Below are positions 17,764-26,657 of a stretch of 64,000 nt of DNA, piece after piece (position 1 is the stretch's first letter; every line of letters begins with the position of its first letter). The notes beneath the pieces are model-generated. The model saw only the letters and a list, made by a program, of their open reading frames with translations, did not search any database and was not told the DNA's origin. The stretch comes from Fabrea salina (taxonomy: Eukaryota > Ciliophora > Heterotrichea > Heterotrichida > Fabreidae). Made by a program: the position numbers and the translations under genes. The stretch is taken from contig JALIHJ010000021.1 of NCBI GenBank assembly GCA_022984795.1, positions 62,001-126,000 of the forward strand, in the 5' to 3' direction.

Positions 17764-19266
17764 ATGGAAGACCTTGAGTTAAAAGGTTTACTAGAAAACG
17801 GAGAAATAGTAGTGTCCATAACTGAGGTAGGTTTTAGAGTTAACAGCTTATACCAATTCCCCAGTTCTGCTTCCACTAACTTCAAGCACTTGCACACCAA
17901 CTCAGAGTTTCAAATTTTAGAGTACCCCAACTGCAAAGTTGCTTTACAGAGTTTATTTTCCAACATATACTTGGTCTTTGTCTGCCCCACTGTACCTAAT
18001 GTTATACTAAAAGCTGCTTTTAGAAACAGCTACGACTATGTGAAACTCATTTACCCGGACGAAAAAACCTTTCCTTACGTCTTTGAAGAACCACTAACCT
18101 CTAAAAGCGAACGCAGCACTTCCCGGAGCGGCAGGTGCACTCAAAGAGAAGTCATGAGTCTGCGCCAAGAAACCTTTGAAAAACTCAAAAAGTCCCTTGA
18201 CCCGTTGTTTTTGTGTCTTTTTGGTCGACTTTACCCTCTTCTGATGTACGAAGCTGAAAGCTTTGAACAGTCACCCATTGTGCACCCCCAAATGGTGCTG
18301 CCTTTAGCCCTGGACTGCAACTACTTGTACTTCCCAGTTTCATACGAATCCGAGTATGCTATTTTGTCTTCAATGAACTCACTGTACTCAGACTTAGCAG
18401 TGGAAACACACGAAGTAGTTACCATAGACCCTCCTTCATCAGTCTTGCACTCAGCAGTGTTTATCTACAAAGGCTACACTTTGGCAGGGCACATGCCAGA
18501 CAACTGCTTGAAAGCAGTTTACAAAGAATACTTTGAAAACAAACTCCAACAAAGGTCCTGGTCTTCTTCGCAGTTTTGCGTTACTAAAAGACTCTACATA
18601 GATAACGAAGAAAAAGTAGTGTCGATTGTTGCTACGCGCAATGCAGTGCTAGGAATGGTGATTATCCCTTTGAACGAAAGCATTGAAGAGTACGACAACT
18701 GGTTCATTGAAAGAGGCTACGTTGTACTGAGGGACCTTGAAGAAAGTGAGTTGTTCAAAAGCCTAGACGAAGAAATTGGGTCAAGGTGGATCAAACCTGA
18801 AGTGCCTAGGCCTAAAGACTGGCAAGAAAGCTCCGAAAAAGCTCAGGACTCAGTTCGTAAGTGCAAGTCAGTAGGTGCTTCGCCCATAAGTTCTCCACTT
18901 AGACAAAGAGGTTCAGCTGCAGACATTAAAAAACATGTTCCTTCTTACCTGGACCAGCACGACCTGCATATTTACAACTACGTTTTAGTGAATACAGAAG
19001 ACAAAAAAGCTTTTACGCACCTTACATATGCATCGGAGGACTGGTTCATGAACATCATGAGGCCTTTGTACTGTCACTATGCACAACTAGCTGAAGTGAT
19101 TAGAGGCAAAGTCCAGAAACACTTTGAGATGAAAGCTGACTTTATTTATAACTTAGAAAACATGAAACTTGCAGTAGTTAAGTTTGCGCAGTTTGAGCTG
19201 TATGCTTTGTACCAAGGAGAGATCCAAAGACTTGAAAAACTAGCAATTGAACTAAGTTTAAATTAG
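17764..19266 (+). CDS. hypothetical protein, possibly longin-type (CCZ1/INTU-like)
   Basis: Encodes 500 residues from ATG 17764, four bases from the ATG of the divergent VPS13-like gene. The first 100 residues and the block around 210-330 look like alternating strands and helices; one patch (VFIYKGYTLAGHMPDN, then a strand ending VLGMVII) resembles longin domains of the CCZ1/INTU/HPS4 group, which act as Rab GEFs or in ciliogenesis. A charged linker with Ser-Pro sites (about 355-405) separates a last domain. I have no decisive motif, so treat the family as a hypothesis. It ends in TAG, 2 bp from the convergent stop. Confidence 0.8.
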   Translation: MEDLELKGLLENGEIVVSITEVGFRVNSLYQFPSSASTNFKHLHTNSEFQILEYPNCKVALQSLFSNIYLVFVCPTVPNVILKAAFRNSYDYVKLIYPDEKTFPYVFEEPLTSKSERSTSRSGRCTQREVMSLRQETFEKLKKSLDPLFLCLFGRLYPLLMYEAESFEQSPIVHPQMVLPLALDCNYLYFPVSYESEYAILSSMNSLYSDLAVETHEVVTIDPPSSVLHSAVFIYKGYTLAGHMPDNCLKAVYKEYFENKLQQRSWSSSQFCVTKRLYIDNEEKVVSIVATRNAVLGMVIIPLNESIEEYDNWFIERGYVVLRDLEESELFKSLDEEIGSRWIKPEVPRPKDWQESSEKAQDSVRKCKSVGASPISSPLRQRGSAADIKKHVPSYLDQHDLHIYNYVLVNTEDKKAFTHLTYASEDWFMNIMRPLYCHYAQLAEVIRGKVQKHFEMKADFIYNLENMKLAVVKFAQFELYALYQGEIQRLEKLAIELSLN

Positions 19267-19268
19267 AG

Positions 19269-19838
19269 TTATAATAGTCTATGTTTTTTAGAGTGGATTG
19301 TGTTTTCCAGGAGCCTTTCAATGTCGGATTTAGTGGTTTCTTTAGTGCGTGAAGAAAAGTTGGTGTTACTGCTGGATTTTGGCGTTACTGGCGACCTGGC
19401 TGATTCGAAGTTAATGTTTTTTAAAGCTGTGTTTACAACTAAACTCCTTACTCCTACACTGGACTTTTTGTTGCTTTTCAAGGCTCCTAAGTTGAACTTG
19501 ATGTTTTGATTTGGAGGAGTTTCTATAGAACTGCTTTTATATGAAAAGGGTTCCTTCGAAAACAGTTTGTAGTAAAGTTGGAAGCCTTTTTCAAAGTCTT
19601 TTCCTGTAGGAGATATACTGGAGCACCTTGACCTACTTAGTTTTTGACTACTTGTTAGAAAGGCTTCCTGTTGCCTAACTACTCGACTGGCCAGTGGGGA
19701 TAGTTTGCTTCTAAACGAGTAGGGCTTTGAAGGAGGAGGTGATAAGTTATCTGAAAGGCCGAAAGGGCTGTTAAAGTTCCTACGCTTTTTAAGTGTAGTA
19801 AGTGGTTTCCGCAAAATAGGTTTGTTTTTTCTTTGCAT
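19269..19838 (-). CDS. basic, disordered hypothetical protein
   Basis: Encodes 189 residues, strongly basic and Ser/Lys/Arg/Asn/Pro-rich, with several Ser-Pro sites. Only residues 80-105 (FEKGFQLYYKLFSKEPF) look ordered. The C-terminal segment SDIERLLENTIHSKKHRLL may form one helix. No family recognised. The start is clear: it lies 11 bp (GTATAAATATT) from the divergent AP-2 mu ATG, which leaves a shared AT-rich spacer containing TATAAA. Confidence 0.72.
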   Translation of the reverse strand: MQRKNKPILRKPLTTLKKRRNFNSPFGLSDNLSPPPSKPYSFRSKLSPLASRVVRQQEAFLTSSQKLSRSRCSSISPTGKDFEKGFQLYYKLFSKEPFSYKSSSIETPPNQNIKFNLGALKSNKKSSVGVRSLVVNTALKNINFESARSPVTPKSSSNTNFSSRTKETTKSDIERLLENTIHSKKHRLL

Positions 19839-19849
19839 GTATAAATATT

Positions 19850-21124
19850 ATGGCAAGTTCTATTTTGTTCTTGAATTCAAGAGGTGAAGTGTTAATATAC
19901 AGATCTTATAGAGACGATGTGAGCCGTGCTGAAGTTTCGCAGTTCTGCACTCAAGTAGTTGCTGCTAAAGAAGCTTCTGAAAGACCTATAGTCTTTTTGA
20001 ACGGAGTTCACTACATCCACACTACGCATAACCACATCACTTTAGTTGCCACTTCAACTTCCAATATCAACGCTGCCTTAGTACTTCAGTTCCTTTACAA
20101 AGTGGTGGAGGTCTTCAAAGCTTACTTCGGAGGCTCTTTTGACGAAAACTCAATTAGGAAGAACTTCGTTTTGATTTATGAGTTGCTGGACGAGATCATG
20201 GACTACGGATACCCGCAAATCTTAGAACCTGAAGTGCTTAAGCAGTACATCACTCAAGGAAGGTTCCGCAAAGAAGTCAAAGAAGAACAAATCAAAGGAG
20301 CCCTTATCCAAGCTACAGGTGCTATTAGTTGGCGCCAAGAAGGCATCCGCTACAAAAAGAACGAAGTCTACATTGACGTTATTGAAAGCGTCAATGTTAT
20401 CATGAGCACCAAAGGAACTGTGCTTAGAAGTGAGGTATCAGGACAAATTATGGTGAAGTCACTTTTGAGTTTCATGCCTGAGTGCAAGTTTGGAATGAAC
20501 GACAAACTAGCTATGGCAGAGAACAGCAGGCCCTCAGACAAAGGCATAGCTATAGACGACATTAAGTTCCATCAGTGCGTGAGGCTTGGTAGGTTTGACA
20601 GGGACAGAGCAATTACCTTCATACCCCCTGACGGAGTGTTTGAACTCATGACTTACCGAGTCACGGAGAACGTGAACCTTCCTTTTAAACTTATGCCGAT
20701 TATTCACGAGTACGGGAAAAGCAAAGTTGAGATTTCGCTAAAAGTCAAAGCAATGTTTGAAAAAAACGTCTTTGCTTCTAGTGTGGTAATTAAGATCCCC
20801 ACTCCTAAGAACTCAGGAAAAACCAACATCTACGTTGGCTCTGGAAAAGCTAAGTACGAACCAGAGCACAGCGCTATAGTGTGGAGAATTAGGCGTTTCC
20901 CTGGAGACACTGAGTACACATTAAGGGGGTCTGTAAACTTAGTGCCCACTACTTCTGAAAAAGCTTGGTCCCGACCTCCTTTGTCTATGGAGTTCCAAGT
21001 GCCCATGTTTACAGCTTCAGGACTCAGAGTTAGGTTTTTGAGAGTTATTGAGAAAAGCAACTACAAGCCCATCAAGTGGATTAGGTACATCACAAAGGGA
21101 GGAACTTACCAGCACAGGATTTAA
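19850..21124 (+). CDS. AP2M1: AP-2 complex mu subunit (clathrin adaptor)
   Basis: Encodes 424 residues, near the usual 435. It has an N-terminal longin domain (about 1-140; NFVLIYELLDEIMDYGYPQ matches all mu chains) and a C-terminal mu homology domain (about 165-424) with SFMPECKFGMNDK and KFHQCVRLGRFD blocks typical of AP-2 rather than AP-1. The mu chain binds Yxx-phi sorting signals and phosphoinositides during endocytosis at the plasma membrane. The end (YITKGGTYQHRI) matches the family. Single exon. Confidence 0.93.
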   Translation: MASSILFLNSRGEVLIYRSYRDDVSRAEVSQFCTQVVAAKEASERPIVFLNGVHYIHTTHNHITLVATSTSNINAALVLQFLYKVVEVFKAYFGGSFDENSIRKNFVLIYELLDEIMDYGYPQILEPEVLKQYITQGRFRKEVKEEQIKGALIQATGAISWRQEGIRYKKNEVYIDVIESVNVIMSTKGTVLRSEVSGQIMVKSLLSFMPECKFGMNDKLAMAENSRPSDKGIAIDDIKFHQCVRLGRFDRDRAITFIPPDGVFELMTYRVTENVNLPFKLMPIIHEYGKSKVEISLKVKAMFEKNVFASSVVIKIPTPKNSGKTNIYVGSGKAKYEPEHSAIVWRIRRFPGDTEYTLRGSVNLVPTTSEKAWSRPPLSMEFQVPMFTASGLRVRFLRVIEKSNYKPIKWIRYITKGGTYQHRI

Positions 21125-21163
21125 TTAAATTGAATTAGTAACTAGACATATTTCAAATAACTG

Positions 21164-24100
21164 ATGGACTCTTCAATAACTATCCAGCCGCAGTACATCT
21201 TTGGACTTAAAGCAGAAACTAAAGGAAGTGTCTTCCACATTGACGAGCAGCGTTTAGTTTACGCAGTTGGACACCACGTAGTGGTCTACAACAACGACGA
21301 CCGGCAAATGCAATGCTTCCCTGCCTTGGAAGGTTCTTCAGCCATCACAGCTATGACTTTGTGTCCCAAAAAGCGTTACTTGGCAGTTGCTGAAAAAGCT
21401 GAACGGGGGATAATCTTTGTGTACGACTTAGAAAAGAACAAGAAGAAAAAGCCCTTAGTTACTTCTGACTGTCTTTCCCAAGAGTACATTTCGCTGTGCT
21501 TTGCACCTAAACAAGAAAAAAAGTTTTTAGTTTCTTTGGGCGGAGCTCCTGACTGGAACTTAATATTTTGGCAGTGGGACCGGCAAAAAATACTTTACGT
21601 TCAACAAGTTTCCCAAGGAAATCCTTTAAGCCAGGTCAGCTTTAACAGTTATGACTACATGAACGGAATCATCGTTACTGGCCAGGGTGTTTTTTGCTGG
21701 CTCAAAATAGTCGACGGACAACTCAAAAAGCAAAACACAGGAATTTCTAAGAAAGAAGTTAATGTCAGCAACAACTACCTGTGCCATTCTTGGCTTAACG
21801 ACGGAAAACTAGTAGTGGGAACGGACTCAGGCGAAGTTTTGTTGTTTGATCAGAACTGCGACTACAGAGGGTACTTTTTGTGTGGCATGGAAAACTGGAA
21901 GTGCGTAACGATTGTTCCTTACAGCAACGGGTTCTTAGTGGGGGGGCAAGAGTCAAGAGTGGTGGTGTTTGAAAAGAACCCAGATGACCTTAGAATGCAC
22001 TATGCAAGGTCTCAGAAGTTTTTGGGAATAACTAAGGAGCCCGAAGCTATCATCATGGGAATCAGCATTTCGCCCACTAGTGAAGAAAGCATTGTAGTTA
22101 CAACTAGCACCAATCAAATTTACTCTTTGTCTTTCACTAACGAAAAAGAAGACCCCGAACCACTTTCGGACTCCTTCCACAGCAACACCATTACTGGCTT
22201 GGACATTTGTGTCAGGAAGCCCCTAGCAGTTACTTGTGGACTTGACAACACTGTGAGGGTTTGGAATTACGTTGAAAGGAGTCTTGAAGTAGTTAAGCAC
22301 TTTAACGAAGAACCTTACGCTGTGGCTTTTCACCCCAGTGGGTTCCACATTGTTGTGGGCTTTGCGGACAAACTCCGCATGATGAATGTGTTCCAAAAAA
22401 CCATGAAAACTTACAAAGAAATCCACATTAAAGCTTGCAGGGAGATCAGGTTTAGTCACGGAGGGCATTTGTTTGCTGCAACTAATGGACACATGATTCA
22501 GGTGTTTAACTTCTACACAGGGGAAAACCCTCCGTCTATGCAGTTTAAAGGCCACACTGGAAAGGTGTCTTCAATATACTGGAACGAAGACGACAGTTGC
22601 TTGTACTCAGCAGGCTGGGACGGGGCAGTATTTCAGTGGGACTTGTACCAGAAGTCCGAAAGAGACAAGACTCCTAACTACTCAAGGAAAGGAACTAAGT
22701 TTTCAAGCATAGTGGCAGCAAGGGAAGACAAGGCAGAAGGGCAGTTCTTGTACATTTCTGGAAACGACAAAGAAATCAAAGAAGTTTCTGAGGGCAAGTG
22801 CTTGAGGAACTTAGAAACAAGAACTATGGTAGGACCTATGGAACTTATGAACTCCAACAAGGTGTTGTTTGCAGGACTTGCTGAAGGAGAAAAGGCAGGT
22901 GCAGTCAGAGCTTACAACTTTGAGCCCTTTGACGGAGAGTACATAGAGTACCAAGCACACTCTTTGCCAATTGAAGCAATGCGAGTTTCTTTTGACGACT
23001 GTTACTTAATAACTGCAGGGCAAGACGGGTGCGTAATTATTTTTGAAATAAAAGACACTAAAAGTTTCAAGCGCGAAAAAGAAAGCTACGGGCTGCCGTT
23101 TGCAGAAGAGATACTAATAACCAACAGTGAAGTAGACGAACTCTACAAAGAAAACGAAGACTTACTAGCCACCATCAAAGAACTGGAAATGAACAACGAA
23201 ACCCAGTACGAAATGGCCCTTTCTGAGAAGCAGTCAGAAGTAGACAAACTGCAAGAACAAATAAAAGAAGCTGCTCAAAAAGAAAAAGAAAAGTACATGA
23301 GTCTGCTCAAGTCCAAAGAAGAAGCCGAGCAAAGCTACAACGACCGCATTATAGAAATCCACGAACACTTCGAACAAGAAAAACAAAAGATGAAAGTAGC
23401 TTTCCAACAAAAGTTCGACAAGGAAGTCCAGCGTTACCAAAAACTCAACAAAGAAAAAGAACTCAGTGCAAAAGAAGTTGCAGAAACTATCGAAAGGATG
23501 AAATCCGACCACACCAAACAAATGGCTGAAAACGAAAGCTACTACAACAAACAACTCCAACAAGTCAGGAAGCAGATAGAAGCTTTGCGGATAGAACACG
23601 AACACCACAAAAACGAATTCGACCAAAAAGAAAAGAAGTACGAAGAAACCAACGAAACAACTCTTTTCCAACTAAGAGAACAAAACATCAAAGAAATCCA
23701 GTCCATCGAGTTCGAGTGCAAAAAGGCCGAAGCTGAAGTAAACATCGCCATGAAAGAAAAAGAAAAACTCAAAAAACAAAAAGACGAAAAAGCCGAAGAA
23801 GTCAAGAAGATCGACAGTGACCTTGAAAAACAAAAAGACGTCATCAAACAACTAAACGACGAACTCAATACTTCATCTAAAGAAATCAAAGTCCGCAAAA
23901 AAACTATTGAAGAAAAAGACAAAAGAATCCACGAACTCAAAAAGAAAAGCCAAGAACTAGAAAAGTTCAGGTTCGTACTTGACTACAAAATCAGAGAACT
24001 CAAAAGAGACATCGACCCCAAAGAAGACGAAATCGCTCGCTTGAAAGAACAAACTCACGAAATGGAAAAAGAACTCAAACACTTAGACAGTGTAAACGAA

Positions 24101-24685
24101 AAACTAGGAATCCTTGTGGAAAACCTCAAACTCAGACAGTACGGCATGCAAAACGAAATCAACAACCAAAAGGACAAACTCAGCCAAAACCAAGCTAGAA
24201 TGCAAGCTATCAAAGACGCTATTTACGAAGGCGTTCAGTACATCAAGGAAGAGAAAAAACTCAAAGAAGCTGTGTTGTCTATGTACGAAAAGTTCGTTAG
24301 GAACGAAGCCCAAGCTAAAAGTGCCAACACTGAAAAGGAGTACGTCAGGCAGTGCAACCACCTTGAAAACACCATTTCTAAACTCAGAGAAAAACTTGAC
24401 AAAGCTAACTTAGTCCAACAGCAAGACCAAGTCAGAATCATGGGGCAGAACGTAGAACTCGTCAATGGAATTAACGGACTCAAAAAAGAAATCAAGCACC
24501 TCCAGTACTTAAAACGCCAGGTTAAAATCCTTGAAACCGAAAAAGCTTCTAAAAAGGCTAGCACAGAAGACCACTCCAAAAAAGAAATAGAAATGCAAAA
24601 AGAAGAGATCAAAACCCTCAAAAACCGACTTGCTGAACTAGAAAGACCTACTTCTCAAAGCATGCGGTCACAGGAAACTTACTAA
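21164..24685 (+). CDS. CFAP57: CFAP57 (WD-repeat axonemal protein)
   Basis: Encodes 1173 residues. The first 640 or so form WD40 repeats (two propellers; repeat ends such as LDNTVRVWNYV and WDGAVFQWDL). Residues about 655-1150 are an unbroken, highly charged coiled coil. Order and size match CFAP57/WDR65, a component of the inner-arm dynein g/d base and nexin-dynein regulatory region that helps place inner dynein arms. The opening (QPQYIFGLKAETKGSVFHID) matches CFAP57. The stop is doubled, TAATAA. The coiled-coil half gives long antisense frames that are not genes. Confidence 0.92.
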   Translation: MDSSITIQPQYIFGLKAETKGSVFHIDEQRLVYAVGHHVVVYNNDDRQMQCFPALEGSSAITAMTLCPKKRYLAVAEKAERGIIFVYDLEKNKKKKPLVTSDCLSQEYISLCFAPKQEKKFLVSLGGAPDWNLIFWQWDRQKILYVQQVSQGNPLSQVSFNSYDYMNGIIVTGQGVFCWLKIVDGQLKKQNTGISKKEVNVSNNYLCHSWLNDGKLVVGTDSGEVLLFDQNCDYRGYFLCGMENWKCVTIVPYSNGFLVGGQESRVVVFEKNPDDLRMHYARSQKFLGITKEPEAIIMGISISPTSEESIVVTTSTNQIYSLSFTNEKEDPEPLSDSFHSNTITGLDICVRKPLAVTCGLDNTVRVWNYVERSLEVVKHFNEEPYAVAFHPSGFHIVVGFADKLRMMNVFQKTMKTYKEIHIKACREIRFSHGGHLFAATNGHMIQVFNFYTGENPPSMQFKGHTGKVSSIYWNEDDSCLYSAGWDGAVFQWDLYQKSERDKTPNYSRKGTKFSSIVAAREDKAEGQFLYISGNDKEIKEVSEGKCLRNLETRTMVGPMELMNSNKVLFAGLAEGEKAGAVRAYNFEPFDGEYIEYQAHSLPIEAMRVSFDDCYLITAGQDGCVIIFEIKDTKSFKREKESYGLPFAEEILITNSEVDELYKENEDLLATIKELEMNNETQYEMALSEKQSEVDKLQEQIKEAAQKEKEKYMSLLKSKEEAEQSYNDRIIEIHEHFEQEKQKMKVAFQQKFDKEVQRYQKLNKEKELSAKEVAETIERMKSDHTKQMAENESYYNKQLQQVRKQIEALRIEHEHHKNEFDQKEKKYEETNETTLFQLREQNIKEIQSIEFECKKAEAEVNIAMKEKEKLKKQKDEKAEEVKKIDSDLEKQKDVIKQLNDELNTSSKEIKVRKKTIEEKDKRIHELKKKSQELEKFRFVLDYKIRELKRDIDPKEDEIARLKEQTHEMEKELKHLDSVNEKLGILVENLKLRQYGMQNEINNQKDKLSQNQARMQAIKDAIYEGVQYIKEEKKLKEAVLSMYEKFVRNEAQAKSANTEKEYVRQCNHLENTISKLREKLDKANLVQQQDQVRIMGQNVELVNGINGLKKEIKHLQYLKRQVKILETEKASKKASTEDHSKKEIEMQKEEIKTLKNRLAELERPTSQSMRSQETY

Positions 24686-24741
24686 TAACATACTAATTTT
24701 AAAGTCATTCATATTTTGGCTCGTTTAAATTTAACAATTTA

Positions 24742-26631
24742 ATGCCTGAACACTTAAAACTCGCACTTGTTTCTAACAATGTAGTTCTGCCAAGGTAACG
24801 CCTAAACAGCTTCTCAAGTACAGTTCCAGCAGCAATCCTTATTCAAGGCGAAGTCATTTCGTATATCTTTACGCTCGAAGATACACCTTTGTGTAAACTA
24901 AAAGAAGAGTTTTTCGACTACTACTGGGAAGACTTAGGTGATGCCTTCGTTTCCCCAGGAATTATAGACCTCAACGTAAACTTCAGCCACGGCATGCAAA
25001 TTGAAGGCGAAGATACTATTGAGTACGACCACACTGGAACTTCTGAGCACTCTTCCGCGCAAACTTCTAGCTTGCAGGATCAGTGGGAGGGTTACGAGTT
25101 TGGGTCTAAAGCTGCAGTCTCCGGAGGGGTCACAACGGTCGTTGAACACTCCGGACCTGCCTTGATCCACCCCAAAGAGTTCCAACTCAAGCTCCAAGCA
25201 ATACAGGAGTCGCCTATTCACTGTGACATAGGCTTTGTTGTGAACCTTGCGCCTTCTAACTTAGAAGACGTTAAAGAATTCTCAAGTTTAGGAGTCTTGG
25301 GGTTCAAAGCTTCTTTGCTGCCCAGCAACGAAGGCACTTTTGACTGCAAAAACCTTTCTAAGTTGTTTACAGAGGTTGCATCAGTGTACAAAACCTTGTT
25401 TGTGCACCCTGAAAAAACTAACGAAAGGTACTTGTACATGAGTTCGCCTTTCAGAAACGAAAGTTTCGAAGTAAGGCAGTACAAACCTGAGCCCTACATA
25501 AGTATATTTGCAGGGGCTTTTCCAGAAGACCTTGAACCTAGTTCTTCAGACCTCACTCCTGAGCACTCTCCTCAAAAGGGGACTCCTAACTCTACCAAAG
25601 AAACTGACCTTGAAAAAAGCATTAAGCAAAACCTAGAAAACCTAGGACCCTTAGTTAAGGTTGAAATGAACAGTTACTCTTCTTCAGGGTTCACTTTGTT
25701 CCGACCTCCTTCTCCTCTCTCTACAAAGATCCCTTCGATTCAGTCTCCGCAAAAGCCTGTTAAGTTAGAAACTAAACAAAAACTAGACCAGTTCCCCCTT
25801 CACAGTCCTGTGAAACCTACTATTCCTAGGCCTTCAGGCCTCAGAAGACCTCCTCCTATTGTTTGCGACAAGCCTCCTCTTCCTAAAGAAAACATTGACT
25901 ACAAACAGTTCCTAGCCAACTCACCTCCTCACTGGGAGTCCAACGGAGTCCAACTATTGATTAATGAACTCTCTAAAAATCCCATTTGCAAAGTGCACGT
26001 TTCAAATGTAAGTTCTGCAAATGCTATTTACTTAGTGAGGAAAGCCCGGAGAGACAACCCTGGTCTTCCAATCTCTTGTGAAACTGCTGGGTTTTACTTG
26101 AACTTTTACGATGAACTAATCAAAGACGGAGACACTCGGTTCAAGGCAAACCCACCTATAAGAGACTCTAAAAACCAAGAGTTGCTTATTGAAGTTCTAA
26201 AACTAGGCGGGATCGACTGCTTAACTTCTTATCACCGGCCTATTAAACCCTCACTAAAAAGTCTTGTGAAAGGCGACTTCAAAAGGGCTGTAAGTGGAAT
26301 CAGTAGCTTAGGCTTCACACTGCAATGCGCACTTAAAGCTTTTGGCGAAGAAGCCCAAAAAGTTGCTCCTAAACTTGCAAAGGTGCTAAGTGAAAGGCCA
26401 GCTGAGATCGTTGGACTTCCACATAAAGGAAGCATTCAAGTTGGGAAGCTTGCAGACTTAGTGGTTTGGGAAGCTAGAACTCTAAACAAAGTGGAAAATG
26501 CCTACACACGGCATCCTCAAGTTTGTCCCTTTGTAGGAGAAATGCTTCCAGGCAAAGTACTCAAGACTTACTTAAGAGGGAAGTTAGTATACAGTGGAGG
26601 TGAGTTCTACGCTAGAGGTACTACAATGTAA
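24742..26631 (+). CDS. allantoinase-like amidohydrolase with degraded metal site
   Basis: Two exons around a 15-nt intron give 624 residues. The fold is that of dihydropyrimidinase/allantoinase: SPGIIDLNVNF (about 66-76), WEGYEFGSKAAVSGGVTTV, GFKASLLP, LFVHPE, VHVSNVSSANA and SYHRP. In active enzymes these blocks carry the two-metal site. Here HxH is Asn73-x-Asn75, the CPHYL His is Phe, and the Asp of SDHSP is Tyr. The carboxylated Lys (GFK) and the His of FVHPE remain. A Ser/Pro-rich insertion (about 240-380) splits the barrel. It is most likely a non-catalytic protein, as the CRMP relatives of dihydropyrimidinase are. The upstream ATG is supported by the intron. Confidence 0.85.
24795..24809 (+). 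other. 15-nt intron in the allantoinase-like gene
   Basis: Reads GTAACGCCTAAACAG. It splits codon 18 (AG|C). Its first in-frame codon is TAA, so only the spliced form joins the ATG at 24742 to the long downstream frame. T9-A10 is conserved. Confidence 0.92.
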
Positions 26632-26657
26632 TATGGCCTATAAACTAAGTTTGTTAA

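Noticed and set aside
17759-17900. Longer N-terminus (47 residues) for the VPS13-like protein
   Set aside because: It would overlap the first 45 codons of the divergent gene, and the extra residues do not resemble chorein N-termini.
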